A stretch of DNA of 64,000 nt from an uncultured Bacteroidota bacterium. Lineage in GTDB: Bacteria > Bacteroidota > Bacteroidia > Flavobacteriales > Flavobacteriaceae. Shown one piece after another: positions 29,338 through 39,459 of this stretch. The notes under the pieces are model-generated. The model did no database searches. It saw only the letters and a list, made by a program, of their open reading frames with translations, and was not told the origin of the DNA. The stretch lies in the NCBI GenBank assembly GCA_902618245.1, contig CACMZR010000008.1:31973-95972 (forward strand). The letters run 5' to 3'. Position 1 is the first letter of the stretch, and each line of letters starts with the position of its first letter. Position numbers and translations under genes: made by a program.

Positions 29338-30339
29338 CTAGTTTTTGATTGAAAAAAGTTTCAATACCAGTTCTTCAAGAACTGTTTCATTCTTTTTGTT
29401 GTATCCACCAACACCCTTTGATTTTAAATCAGCTTTCATAATATATTCAAGTGCTTGAGAAATTTGTATTATAGAAAATCTTTCTGAAACTCTTTTATAT
29501 TCATCCATAAAGTATGGATTAATACCAACTCTGCTTAAGTCATTTCCAACAGTTTTCAACAAAATCAGTTTTTGAAAATAAGTGTGTAATGATCCCAAAA
29601 TAAGGACAATTGGGTTTTCTCTTAAATTACTACCTAAGAATTTTGCAATTTGAAATGCCTTTGAAAAATATCCTAGCCCAATTGCGCTTTGTAATTCGAA
29701 AACATTAAAATTTTTACTTATCCCTATATATTTTTCAATGTGTTCGTCATTTACTATTTCTCCTTCTGAAATTATAATTTTTAATTTTTTTAATTCACTG
29801 TCTAAACGGCTTAAATTATTTCCAATATTCGATACAAGTAACTCAGTTGCAATAGGAGAAATTTCTAATCTAATATTATTAGCACGATCTCGTATCCAAT
29901 TTAGTAGCTGATTATCATTTATACTTCTGAAGTTTCCAATCTCGCCATGAATTTTGACATTTTTGTATAGCTTTTTTCTTTTATCAAATTCTTTATTTTT
30001 GTAACAAAAAATTATAATCGAATGCTCAGAAGGTTGAGATACGTATTTTGCCAAATAATCATATTCAGATATGCGCATATTTTGAGCCTCATTTACTATT
30101 ATCAGATTATATTTTGATAACATTGGAAAACGCCTAGCCGATTCAATAATTTCAGATGCACTTGTATCTTGCCCATAAAATTTTGTGAAGTCGAACTCTT
30201 TTGAAGATTCTTGAACAATTTTATTTACAATGATAGATGAAATAGAATCTATAAAATAATTTTCTTTTCCCGATAGAAGATAGAAAGGTGAATAGTTCTC
30301 CTTTTTAATATTTAAGAGTATTTTATTATAATCTTGCAT
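29338..30339 (-). CDS. holA: DNA polymerase III delta subunit
   Basis: MQDYNKILLNIKKENYSPFYLLSGKENYFIDSISSIIV; LIIVNEAQNM; SRLDSELKKLKIIISEGEIV. Confidence 0.9.
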   Translation of the reverse strand: MQDYNKILLNIKKENYSPFYLLSGKENYFIDSISSIIVNKIVQESSKEFDFTKFYGQDTSASEIIESARRFPMLSKYNLIIVNEAQNMRISEYDYLAKYVSQPSEHSIIIFCYKNKEFDKRKKLYKNVKIHGEIGNFRSINDNQLLNWIRDRANNIRLEISPIATELLVSNIGNNLSRLDSELKKLKIIISEGEIVNDEHIEKYIGISKNFNVFELQSAIGLGYFSKAFQIAKFLGSNLRENPIVLILGSLHTYFQKLILLKTVGNDLSRVGINPYFMDEYKRVSERFSIIQISQALEYIMKADLKSKGVGGYNKKNETVLEELVLKLFSIKN

Positions 30340-30366
30340 CTAAAAATTTTGTTGCACCTTTATACA

Positions 30367-30819
30367 ATGGAAGAATTAAAATTTCCAAAATATAATCTAC
30401 AAATTAAAAATATAGAAAATAAAAAATATATTTTCGAACCCATACGTAAAAAATGGCTTTTGTGCACACCTGAAGAATGGGTAAGGGTCAATTGTATTAA
30501 TTATATTATTCATACTAAAGGGTATCCACCTTCTTTAATTAGTGTTGAGCACCAAATAGATGTTTATGGATTAAAAAAGAGGTTTGATTTATTAGTCTAC
30601 AATATCGATCTGTCACCCTTTATTTTAATAGAATGTAAATCACCTGTTGTAAAAATAAATCAAAAAGCATTTGATCAAATTATTCAATATAACCTTAAAC
30701 TCAAATGTCCTTATCTTATGATTACAAATGGCCTAAATCATTATTTTTGCAATGTAATTCAAAATGAAAAAAAAATTGAGTTTGTAGATTCTGTTCCTTC
30801 TTATTCGAAAGAAAAATGA
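30367..30819 (+). CDS. Stand-alone type I restriction enzyme R N-terminal (HSDR_N)-like PD-(D/E)xK domain protein
   Basis: RKKWLLCTPEEWVRVNCINYIIHTKGYPPSLISVEHQIDVYGLKKRFDLLVYNIDLSPFILIECKSP...QIIQYN. Start revised from 30334 to ATG 30367 (MEELKFPKYNLQ). Confidence 0.85.
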   Translation: MEELKFPKYNLQIKNIENKKYIFEPIRKKWLLCTPEEWVRVNCINYIIHTKGYPPSLISVEHQIDVYGLKKRFDLLVYNIDLSPFILIECKSPVVKINQKAFDQIIQYNLKLKCPYLMITNGLNHYFCNVIQNEKKIEFVDSVPSYSKEK

Positions 30820-31820
30820 AACGAGTTGCAGTTGTTCTTCTAAATTTTAATGGTTTAGAATTATTAAAAAAATTCTTAGAGGATACAATTTTATATAGTG
30901 CTGAGGCAGATTTTGTTTTAATTGACAATTGTTCAACCGATAATTCAGTATCTTGGTTTAAATCAAAATATCCAAATTTACTTTGTATACAATTAGATAA
31001 AAACTATGGATATGCAGGGGGTTATAACAAAGGGCTTAAATACGTAAAAAACAAATATTATGCCCTTTTAAATACTGATTTGATTGTTACAAAAAATTGG
31101 CTTAATCCGATTATCAAAAAATTAGAGACTAGTAGTAAAATAGGTGTTATTCAACCCCACATTTTAGATTTCAATAATAAAAATTATTTTGAATATGCAG
31201 GAGCTGCAGGAGGATATATTGATAAATATGGTTTCCCATATTGCAGAGGCAGAATATTTAGAACTGCTGAGGTAGATAAAGGTCAATATAATTTACCTAA
31301 AGAAATTTTTTGGGCTAGTGGTGCTTGTTTTGTAATAAAAAGTAAATTATTTTGGGAATTAAATGGTTTTGATTCTGACTTTTTTGCGCATCAAGAGGAA
31401 ATTGACCTATGTTGGAGAATTTTCAATCGGAACTATAAAATATATGCAATAGGTGAGTCTAAGGTCTATCATATAGGTGGCGCTACTTTACCAAAATCTC
31501 CAAACAAAACATATTTAAACCACAGAAATTCACTTTTCATGTTAATAAAAAACCTTCCAAATAAAAATAAATTTAATATTTTGATTGTACGATTATTGAT
31601 AGATTACTCTATTATTTTTTATTATCTATTTTCATTAAAATTATTGAATATAGTTTCTATACTTCGTGCACATATTGCATTTTATGCTTCATTTAGAAGA
31701 TTTGCTGCTAAAGAGATTAAAGTGAACAAAAAATCAGATTATTTTAAATATAAAAGCATTTTACATGCATATTTAGTTAGAGGACACTCATATTTCGGAG
31801 ATTTAAAGCACAAAAATTAA
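30816..31820 (+). CDS. Glycosyltransferase family 2
   Basis: VAVVLLNFNGLELLKKFLED, LIDNCSTDNSVSWF, YALLNTDLIV, FFAHQEEIDLCWRIFNRNYKI; ATGA overlap with upstream gene. Confidence 0.93.
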   Translation: MKRVAVVLLNFNGLELLKKFLEDTILYSAEADFVLIDNCSTDNSVSWFKSKYPNLLCIQLDKNYGYAGGYNKGLKYVKNKYYALLNTDLIVTKNWLNPIIKKLETSSKIGVIQPHILDFNNKNYFEYAGAAGGYIDKYGFPYCRGRIFRTAEVDKGQYNLPKEIFWASGACFVIKSKLFWELNGFDSDFFAHQEEIDLCWRIFNRNYKIYAIGESKVYHIGGATLPKSPNKTYLNHRNSLFMLIKNLPNKNKFNILIVRLLIDYSIIFYYLFSLKLLNIVSILRAHIAFYASFRRFAAKEIKVNKKSDYFKYKSILHAYLVRGHSYFGDLKHKN

Positions 31821-31868
31821 ATAAATTCGTTTAATTTGTAAAATAAAAATTTTTAAAACAAATTTATT

Positions 31869-32720
31869 ATGAAAAGAGCTATAACTTTATTAATATCTGG
31901 GGTTTTACTTGCATCATGTGTATCGCAAAAAAAATTCACAGAATTAGAAGAATTACAGCAAAACACAAAAGATCTTTTAGATTCAACAACTGTAAAATTA
32001 AATGCTACTAGCGAAGAAAAAGAGGCTGCATTAGCACAACTTGCCACTCTCACTGAACAAAATAAGTTTTTAAAAGAAAATAATCAAGATTTGATCGATA
32101 ACATTGGAAATCTTACAACTCTTTCCAAAAAGGGTGCGGAAAACCTAGAAATGTCTCTAGAAAGCATGAAGGAAAAGGATGTTCGAATCCAAAAAATGCA
32201 AGACGCTGTTACAAAAAAAGATTCAGTCACCCTAGCACTAGTCACAAGTCTTAAGGGTGTACTTGGAAACCTTAGTGATGATGACATAGAGATAAATGTC
32301 GAAAAAGGTGTTGTTTATGTTTCAATTTCAGATAAACTATTATTTAGAAGTGGTAGTTATACTGTAACAACCAGGGCAAAAGAAGTTTTGGGAAAGGTTG
32401 CTAAAGTCGTAAATGAAAAACCTGATATCGAATTTATGGTTGAAGGTCATACAGATAACGTTCCTATTAAAATTGACGGAATTCAAGATAATTGGGAACT
32501 TTCCGTTAAGCGTGCAACAGCTGTTGTAAGAATTTTAGAAAAAGATTTTGGTGTTGCACCATCAAGAATGACTGCTGCGGGACGAAGCTATTACTTGCCA
32601 GTTGCAGATAATGATACTGCGTCTAATCGTGCGAAAAATAGGAGGACTAGAATTGTTGTCCTACCAAAATTAGACCAATTTTACGATCTTATAGATCAAG
32701 GTATGCAGTCTGCCCAATAA
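31869..32720 (+). CDS. OmpA family lipoprotein with coiled-coil linker
   Basis: Lipobox LLASCVSQ; coiled-coil; OmpA C-terminal FMVEGHTDNVPI...NWELSVKRATAVVRIL...SRMTAAGRS...NRAKNRRTRIVVLPK. Confidence 0.95.
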   Translation: MKRAITLLISGVLLASCVSQKKFTELEELQQNTKDLLDSTTVKLNATSEEKEAALAQLATLTEQNKFLKENNQDLIDNIGNLTTLSKKGAENLEMSLESMKEKDVRIQKMQDAVTKKDSVTLALVTSLKGVLGNLSDDDIEINVEKGVVYVSISDKLLFRSGSYTVTTRAKEVLGKVAKVVNEKPDIEFMVEGHTDNVPIKIDGIQDNWELSVKRATAVVRILEKDFGVAPSRMTAAGRSYYLPVADNDTASNRAKNRRTRIVVLPKLDQFYDLIDQGMQSAQ

Positions 32721-32745
32721 GCGGATTTATAAAAAACTAAGAAAG

Positions 32746-32774
32746 GGCTACTCATACAAGTAGCCTTTTTTTTT
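32746..32774 (+). terminator. Rho-independent terminator after ompA-like gene
   Basis: Perfect 7-bp stem GGCTACT / AGTAGCC with 6-nt loop (cataca), followed by 9 T. Confidence 0.85.
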
Positions 32775-32832
32775 AAGTAAATTTCCTTCCTTTGAATAAG
32801 GGAATATTAATCTTATCACACTCTTAAAATTG

Positions 32833-33471
32833 ATGAACATTGAAAATAACATAAGTAATTTAAAAAATAGTATTCCGGACAATGTTGATATTGTTGCTGT
32901 ATCAAAAACCAAACCCATAAATGACTTAATTAAAGCTTATCAAGCCGGTCAGAGAATATTTGGTGAAAATAAAGTTCAAGAAATGGTAGCAAAATTTGAG
33001 CAATTACCAAAAGATATAGAGTGGCACATGATTGGACATGTACAAACAAATAAAGTAAAATATATGGCCGCTTTTGTAAATACTATACAGTCGGTCGATA
33101 GTCAAAAACTACTTAAAGAAATTCAAAAACAAGCATATAGAAACAGACGAATAATAAGATGCCTCATACAAATCAGGATTGCTGATGAAGACACCAAATT
33201 TGGTATAGAGCCTTCAGAGTTAAATGATTTTTTAAATTTTTCTAAAATGCTACCAAATATTAAGATCACAGGACTAATGGGGATGGCAAGTTTTACAAAC
33301 AATAAAAATCAGATTAGAAATGAATTTAGAATGCTTTCAAACCTTTATGATGATTTTAGTGATCTTAAAGTATTATCAATTGGTATGAGTGGCGACTATC
33401 AGATAGGAATTGAAGAGGGCTCAACAATGATAAGAATTGGAAGTAAAATTTTTGGAGAGAGAAACTTTTGA
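32833..33471 (+). CDS. YggS family pyridoxal phosphate-dependent protein
   Basis: VDIVAVSKTKPINDLIKAYQAGQRIFGENKVQEMVAK, EWHMIGHVQTNKVKYMA, SIGMSGDYQIGIEEGSTMIRIGSKIFGER. Start revised from TTG 32830 to ATG 32833. Confidence 0.95.
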   Translation: MNIENNISNLKNSIPDNVDIVAVSKTKPINDLIKAYQAGQRIFGENKVQEMVAKFEQLPKDIEWHMIGHVQTNKVKYMAAFVNTIQSVDSQKLLKEIQKQAYRNRRIIRCLIQIRIADEDTKFGIEPSELNDFLNFSKMLPNIKITGLMGMASFTNNKNQIRNEFRMLSNLYDDFSDLKVLSIGMSGDYQIGIEEGSTMIRIGSKIFGERNF

Positions 33472-33472
33472 A

Positions 33473-34801
33473 ATGTATGCCATTTTAGATATTGAAACAA
33501 CTGGGGGTGATTATGATGAAGAAGGAATTACAGAAATTGCAATATATCAATATGATGGTTATAAAATTACAGACCAATTTTGTAGTTTGATTAATCCCAA
33601 AAAACAGATTCAACCATTTGTAAGAAAACTTACTGGAATAAATGAAAAGATGCTGCGAAATGCACCTATTTTCTTTGAAGTTGCTAAACGAATTGTAGAA
33701 ATTACAAAGGATTGTATAATTGTTGCTCACAATGCCGCTTTTGACTATAGAATATTAAAAACTGAATTCAAAAGACTTGGTTACGTCTATGAAAGGAAAA
33801 CAATTTGCACAATAAATTTATCAAAGGAACTACTACCCGATCAAAAAGCGTTTAGCTTAGGAAAGCTAGCTAGTAATCTTGGTATTCCCTTTTCAGAAAG
33901 ACATAGAGCATTTGGAGATGCCCAAGCAACTCTTAAACTCTTTGAATTACTTATTGAAAAAGATATAGGTAAAAATATAATTAGAGAACATACAAAGATT
34001 TTAAAGAATAATAAAACACCAAAAAGGTATCTTAAAATTATTGACAAATTACCATCTAAAATGGGAATATATTATATTCTTGATGCAAATAACGAAATTA
34101 TATACATCGGGAAAAGCAAAAATATCAAACAATCTGTTATTCAGGATTTAACCTCATCAAACAAAAAATCTATGATAATTCAAGATAAAATATCTAAGGT
34201 CTCTTTTTCTATTACTGGCGGAAAACTAACCATACATCTAAAGCAACAAAATGAAATAAAAATTAATCGTCCTAAATTAAATGGTTCCGCTAAATATAGA
34301 ATTTATCCAATTGGAATCAGAATTGATAATACAAAAACCTATCATAGTATAATTGTTGAGCAAGTCAAAAATAATTTTGAATATTTATCTGTCTTTAAAA
34401 ACAAAAATTTAGCAGAAAAGACAGTATCAATTTTGGCAGACGAATTTAAAATACAGCTCAAAAATTCAAACAGCATAAATTCAGATAGTAACAAGACAAT
34501 TCAAAAAAAAGATACACCTAAACAGCATAATAAAAAAATCATGGAATTATGTAAGTCATTTTCATATCCTTTCCCTGATTTCTTGTTCACCGAAAACGGT
34601 AGAAAACATGGAGAATTCACTTTTATTTTAATAAAAAATAATCAATTTAAAGGTTATGGATATTTTGAATTATACCATCAAATTAAATCAATGTCACAGA
34701 TAGAATCTCGTCTTGTTTCAATGGAAGAAAATAATGATGTTAAAAAATTAATTTATAGTTTTTTAATAAAAAAGAAATATTTAAAGTTGATAAATTTATA
34801 A
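33473..34801 (+). CDS. DnaQ/PolC-like DEDDh 3'-5' exonuclease fused to a GIY-YIG-like domain
   Basis: AILDIETTGGDYDEEGITEIAI, VAHNAAFDYRILKTEF, HRAFGDAQATLKLF; then LPSKMGIYYILDANNEIIYIGKSKNIKQSV. Start revised from 33437 to ATG 33473. Confidence 0.88.
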   Translation: MYAILDIETTGGDYDEEGITEIAIYQYDGYKITDQFCSLINPKKQIQPFVRKLTGINEKMLRNAPIFFEVAKRIVEITKDCIIVAHNAAFDYRILKTEFKRLGYVYERKTICTINLSKELLPDQKAFSLGKLASNLGIPFSERHRAFGDAQATLKLFELLIEKDIGKNIIREHTKILKNNKTPKRYLKIIDKLPSKMGIYYILDANNEIIYIGKSKNIKQSVIQDLTSSNKKSMIIQDKISKVSFSITGGKLTIHLKQQNEIKINRPKLNGSAKYRIYPIGIRIDNTKTYHSIIVEQVKNNFEYLSVFKNKNLAEKTVSILADEFKIQLKNSNSINSDSNKTIQKKDTPKQHNKKIMELCKSFSYPFPDFLFTENGRKHGEFTFILIKNNQFKGYGYFELYHQIKSMSQIESRLVSMEENNDVKKLIYSFLIKKKYLKLINL

Positions 34802-34854
34802 GTATTCAGAAAATATAATAGATTTTAATTAGAAGTTTACTTTAATTTATAATA

Positions 34855-35667
34855 ATGAAAAGATTGCAACATCGTCTTCACACAATAATATATGAAGCTG
34901 ATACTCCGGCGGGAAGACTTTTTGATGTTTTATTATTGATAACTATATTATTAAGTGTTTTTTTTGTTTCATTAGAAAGTATTGAATCAGTAAGTAATGT
35001 TTATAGTGAATACTTGAATATAGCAGAATGGGTAGTTACAATTTTATTTACAATTGAATATTTACTGAGAATTATATGCGTTCGGAGACCACTCAGTTAC
35101 ATTTTCAGTTTTTATGGAATAATTGACTTTGTTTCAATTGTCCCAAAATACCTTTCTTTGATTATAATTGGGACAAACAGTTTAGTAGCTTTAAAAGCAC
35201 TTCGTCTATTAAGAGTATTTAGAATACTTAAGCTTGCGCCATATATAGGCGAGTCTAATGCCTTATTAAAAGCTTTAAGAGCAAGCGGAAGGAAAATATT
35301 CGTGTTTCTTTTTAGTGTAGTCATTTTGTGCATCATTTTTGGAAGTATTATGTATCTTGTTGAAAGTGAAAAAAGTGGTTTTACTAGTATACCAAGTAGT
35401 ATTTACTGGTGTATAGTAACTCTAACAACTGTTGGTTACGGTGATATTGCACCTGTAACTCCATTTGGGCAATTTTTAGCATCAATAATAATGGTTTTAG
35501 GTTATGGTATAATAGCTGTTCCAACCGGAATTGTTACAGCTGAAATGACAAAAAACAAGAATGTAGATTTAAATACCCAATCTTGTCCATATTGTATGAA
35601 TTCTGATCACAAAGAAGGTGCAATTTATTGTCACGAGTGTGGTAAAATACTTAATGATGAAAAATAA
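34855..35667 (+). CDS. Voltage-gated-type potassium channel / ion transporter with C-terminal zinc-ribbon-like tail
   Basis: S4-like ALKALRLLRVFRILKLAPY, pore TTVGYGDIAPVTPFGQ, tail QSCPYCMNSDHKEGAIYCHECGKIL. Confidence 0.9.
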   Translation: MKRLQHRLHTIIYEADTPAGRLFDVLLLITILLSVFFVSLESIESVSNVYSEYLNIAEWVVTILFTIEYLLRIICVRRPLSYIFSFYGIIDFVSIVPKYLSLIIIGTNSLVALKALRLLRVFRILKLAPYIGESNALLKALRASGRKIFVFLFSVVILCIIFGSIMYLVESEKSGFTSIPSSIYWCIVTLTTVGYGDIAPVTPFGQFLASIIMVLGYGIIAVPTGIVTAEMTKNKNVDLNTQSCPYCMNSDHKEGAIYCHECGKILNDEK

Positions 35668-36562
35668 TACTTTAATTTATGTTGCTGGACCAACAAGTGT
35701 CGGTAAGACTAAATTCAGTATTGAGCTTGCTAAAAAATTTAAAACGGAAATACTTTCATGCGACTCAAGACAATTTTACAAAGAAATATCTATTGGTACG
35801 GGTGTTCCGAGTAAAGAGGAATTATCAGCGATTAAGCACCACTTTATACAACATAAGTCAATAAGAGATATATATACTGTAGGAGACTTTGAAAAAGAAA
35901 TTATTCATAAAATAAATAAGCTTTTTAAAGATAATAAGACACTTATAATGGTTGGGGGATCAGGCATGTATGCGGATGCGGTTATGTTTGGCTTAGATAA
36001 ATTCCCTAAAGTTTCAAAAGAAACAAGAAAACAAATTAATTATTACTACAAAGCCCATGGTCTAAAATCATTGCAAAAATTACTTTATCAAAAAGATCCG
36101 ATTTATTTCAATATGGTTGACAAGGAAAATCCCGTTCGCCTTATAAGAGCATTAGAAGTTTCGATTAGCTCTGGTATACCCTATTCCTCATTTTTAGGAA
36201 AGTCAAATAAAAAACGTCATTTTGTTTCTAAAATGATTCTTCTTCAGTGTCCGAGGGAAAAACTTTATAATAAAATTAATAAACGGGTCGATTTAATGCT
36301 ACACAATGGACTCAAGGAAGAAGCATATAATTTAATGAAATATAGAAATTTAACACCTTTAAAAACTATTGGGTATAAAGAACTTTTTAATCATTTTGAG
36401 GGAATACTTTCTTTTGATGATGCTATCAATGAGATAAAAAAAAATACAAGAAGATTTGCAAAAAAACAAATAACGTGGTTCAAAAAATATGATAATGCAT
36501 TCAGGTTTTCTTCTTCGAAATCTGCTTCAGAAGTTTTTAATATTTTAAATGATTTAAATTAA
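35654..36562 (+). CDS. miaA: tRNA dimethylallyltransferase
   Basis: IYVAGPTSVGKTKFSIELAKKFKTEILSCDSRQFYKEISIGTGVPS, NPVRLIRALEV, TIGYKELFNHFEG, RRFAKKQITWFKK. Start revised from 35618 (inside the channel gene) to ATG 35654 (or 35657). Confidence 0.95.
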   Translation: MMKNNTLIYVAGPTSVGKTKFSIELAKKFKTEILSCDSRQFYKEISIGTGVPSKEELSAIKHHFIQHKSIRDIYTVGDFEKEIIHKINKLFKDNKTLIMVGGSGMYADAVMFGLDKFPKVSKETRKQINYYYKAHGLKSLQKLLYQKDPIYFNMVDKENPVRLIRALEVSISSGIPYSSFLGKSNKKRHFVSKMILLQCPREKLYNKINKRVDLMLHNGLKEEAYNLMKYRNLTPLKTIGYKELFNHFEGILSFDDAINEIKKNTRRFAKKQITWFKKYDNAFRFSSSKSASEVFNILNDLN

Positions 36563-36621
36563 GTTGTCAAGACTTTATAATTTAAAGTCAATAAAATTCT
36601 TCCAGTTTTATGAAATATATT

Positions 36622-37575
36622 TTATAAGTTTTCTAAGTAATCATTTAAATTTTTTTGCACTCTATTTAATATATCGGGTGAAGAGTTTTTTATGAAAGAT
36701 TTACCCATAATCTTTTCATATAATTCTATATATCGTTTTGAAACAGATGAGACAAAGTTGGCATTCATTTTAGGTAATTTTTGTCCAGGAAGTCCTTGAA
36801 AATTATTATCGATAAGCCATTCTCTAACAAATTCTTTTGATAGTTGTCTTTGACTTTCTCCTTTATCTTGTCTTAGAGAATAACCTTTTTCGTAAAAATA
36901 TCTAGAAGAATCAGGTGTGTGAATTTCATCAATCAATACAATCTCTCCTTCTGTAGTTTTACCAAATTCGTACTTTGTATCAACTAGTATTAATCCTTGT
37001 TTTTTTGCAATAGCAGTACCACGTTCAAACAATTTTTTAGTGTAAATCTCTAAAGCCTCATAATCAGACTTACTAACGATTCCCCGAATAATTATTTCTT
37101 CCTTAGAAATATCTTCATCGTGACTACCCTTATCTGCTTTAGTTGAAGGTGTTATAATAGGCCTTTCAAATTTATCATTTTCTTTCATGCCGTCGGGAAG
37201 ATTAATACCACATATTTTTCTATGACCTGATTTATAAAGTCTTGCAGCGTGACCTGTCAGATATCCCCTTATCACCATTTCAATTTTAAATGGCCTACAA
37301 ATTTTCCCAACAGAAACGTTTGGATCAGGTGTCGCTAGTAGCCAATTGGGTACAATATCCTCTGTCATAGAAAGCATATTATTAGCTATCTGGTTTAGTA
37401 TTTGACCCTTATACGGTATGCCTTTAGGTAAAACTACATCGAAAGCTGATATCCTGTCTGTCACAACAATGACTAACAGATTATTTTTTAATTTGTAAAC
37501 ATCACGAACTTTTCCAGTGTACTTTTTATTTAGTCCCTGAATTTTGAGATCTGTTTTTACTAATACATTAGACAT
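36622..37575 (-). CDS. purC: Phosphoribosylaminoimidazolesuccinocarboxamide synthase
   Basis: [89 protein letters not shown]. Confidence 0.96.
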   Translation of the reverse strand: MSNVLVKTDLKIQGLNKKYTGKVRDVYKLKNNLLVIVVTDRISAFDVVLPKGIPYKGQILNQIANNMLSMTEDIVPNWLLATPDPNVSVGKICRPFKIEMVIRGYLTGHAARLYKSGHRKICGINLPDGMKENDKFERPIITPSTKADKGSHDEDISKEEIIIRGIVSKSDYEALEIYTKKLFERGTAIAKKQGLILVDTKYEFGKTTEGEIVLIDEIHTPDSSRYFYEKGYSLRQDKGESQRQLSKEFVREWLIDNNFQGLPGQKLPKMNANFVSSVSKRYIELYEKIMGKSFIKNSSPDILNRVQKNLNDYLENL

Positions 37576-37581
37576 TTTTAT

Positions 37582-38529
37582 TTATTGTTCAGTCTTTTTA
37601 TATGCTTCAATTATTTTTTTCACAAGTGCGTGTCTAATCACATCTTTTTCATCAAGCTTTATGATTCCTATTCCATTTGAATTTTTAAGTATCAAAAGAG
37701 CCTCATTTAGCCCTGACATTATGCTCTTAGGAAGATCAATTTGTTCTGGATCACCAGTGATCATAAATTTTGAATTTACACCCATTCTAGTTAAAAACAT
37801 TTTCATTTGTGAATGAGTTGAATTTTGTGCTTCATCAAGAATTACAAAAGCATCATCTAGGGTTCTTCCCCTCATAAAAGCCAATGGAGCTATTTGAATT
37901 GTGCCTTTTACTAAATAGTTTTGCAGGGATTCATTTGGAATCATATCGCGTAATGAATCATATAATGGCTGCATATAAGGATCAAGTTTTTCATTTAAAT
38001 CACCGGGAAGAAAACCTAGATTTTCTCCTGCTTCAACTGCAGGTCGTGTTAAAATTATTCTTTTAACTTCTTTATCTTTTAAAGCTTTTACTGCTAAAGC
38101 GACTCCAGTGTAAGTTTTTCCAGTTCCAGCAGGGCCAATCGCAAATACCATGTCATTTTTATCCATCGATTCTACTAACCTTTTTTGGTTAAGTGTCTTG
38201 GCTTTAATAATTTTCCCACCTACTCCATGTAAAATATTAACTTCCGTTCCACCATTCAATACTTTTTTTTCTTTTTTGTCAGCAAAAATAATTCTTTCAA
38301 TTATCTCATCATTTAAAACATTGTATTTGCCATAATGTGCAATAAGCATATCCGTTTTAATAGAAAATTCTTGAAGAATATTTTCCTCTCCATATGCTTT
38401 AAGGGTGTTACCCCTGGCAACTATCTTAATCTTTGGAAAATAAGTTCCTATTTTAATGATATTTGCATTCTGATTACCAAAAAATTCTTGAACGCTTACT
38501 CCAGATAAGTCAATTTTAATTTCATTCAA
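37582..38529 (-). CDS. phoH: PhoH-like ATPase
   Basis: VFAIGPAGTGKTYTGVALAVKALK, RIILTRPAVEAGENLGFLPGDLNEKLDPYMQPLYD, FVILDEAQNSTHSQMKMFLTRMGVNSKFMITGDPEQIDLP. Confidence 0.96.
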   Translation of the reverse strand: MNEIKIDLSGVSVQEFFGNQNANIIKIGTYFPKIKIVARGNTLKAYGEENILQEFSIKTDMLIAHYGKYNVLNDEIIERIIFADKKEKKVLNGGTEVNILHGVGGKIIKAKTLNQKRLVESMDKNDMVFAIGPAGTGKTYTGVALAVKALKDKEVKRIILTRPAVEAGENLGFLPGDLNEKLDPYMQPLYDSLRDMIPNESLQNYLVKGTIQIAPLAFMRGRTLDDAFVILDEAQNSTHSQMKMFLTRMGVNSKFMITGDPEQIDLPKSIMSGLNEALLILKNSNGIGIIKLDEKDVIRHALVKKIIEAYKKTEQ

Positions 38530-38627
38530 AGGCTATAAATTTAAAATGGTTTATTTTTATATTTAGTTAATTTCTATTTTATAAAATTAGATATTTTTAA
38601 CATAATTAATAATTATAAACTCACTTT

Positions 38628-39458
38628 ATGCCAATAGTAACTTTAACTACAGATTTTGGACATAAAGACTACTCTGTTTCAGTTATTAAAGGGGCTTTGA
38701 TACAACAAATTTCTAATGTAAGAATCATAGATATATCTCATGATATTAGTCCTTATAACCCATCAGAAACTGCATACATTTTGAAAAATGCATTTCGATC
38801 ATTTCCAAAAGGAAGTATACATATTATTGGTGTAGAATCTGAATGGACACCAGAAAATTCTCACCTAGTTATGGAATTTCAAGAACACTATTTCATATCT
38901 TCTGACAATGGAGTATTATCATTAATAAAAGAAGATTTTATTGCAACTAAAATTGTTGAAATCAATATCCATAAAAAAGTGATCTCTGCATTTCCTGTTT
39001 TAGATGTTTTTATAAATGTCGCTGCTCATATTGCAAGAAACGGAAAACTCGAAGTCATTGGTAAATCAGTTACCAAGATCAAAGAATTGACAAATATTAA
39101 ACCTGTCATAAATAAAGATAAAAACCAGATTTTAGGTAGTGTTATTTACATTGATAATTATGGCAATTTAGTTACGAGCATTAAAGAATCTCTTTTCCAT
39201 GATGTTGGCAAATCAAGAGGCTTTACAATTTTTGCAAGAAATGTAAAATTTAAAAAAATATATAAAAGCTACAGCCAGGCAATTAATTTCAGATTACCAA
39301 AAGAAAAAAGAGAAGAGGATGGAAAAAAAATCGCTCTGTTTAACACTGCTGGTCATCTTGAATTGGCTGTTTACAAAAGTAATCCACTAACAGTTGGTGG
39401 AGCTGGATCTCTTTTTGGATTGGGTTACCGTGACCCTGTAACTGTTCAATTTGATTGA
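38628..39458 (+). CDS. SAM hydroxide adenosyltransferase / SAM hydrolase family (DUF62)
   Basis: ITLTTDFGHKDYSVSVIKGAL (as VTLTTDFGHKDY), VRIIDISHDISPYNPSETAYILKNAFRSFPKGSIHIIGVESEW, YIDNYGNLVTSI. Confidence 0.9.
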   Translation: MPIVTLTTDFGHKDYSVSVIKGALIQQISNVRIIDISHDISPYNPSETAYILKNAFRSFPKGSIHIIGVESEWTPENSHLVMEFQEHYFISSDNGVLSLIKEDFIATKIVEINIHKKVISAFPVLDVFINVAAHIARNGKLEVIGKSVTKIKELTNIKPVINKDKNQILGSVIYIDNYGNLVTSIKESLFHDVGKSRGFTIFARNVKFKKIYKSYSQAINFRLPKEKREEDGKKIALFNTAGHLELAVYKSNPLTVGGAGSLFGLGYRDPVTVQFD

Positions 39459-39459
39459 T

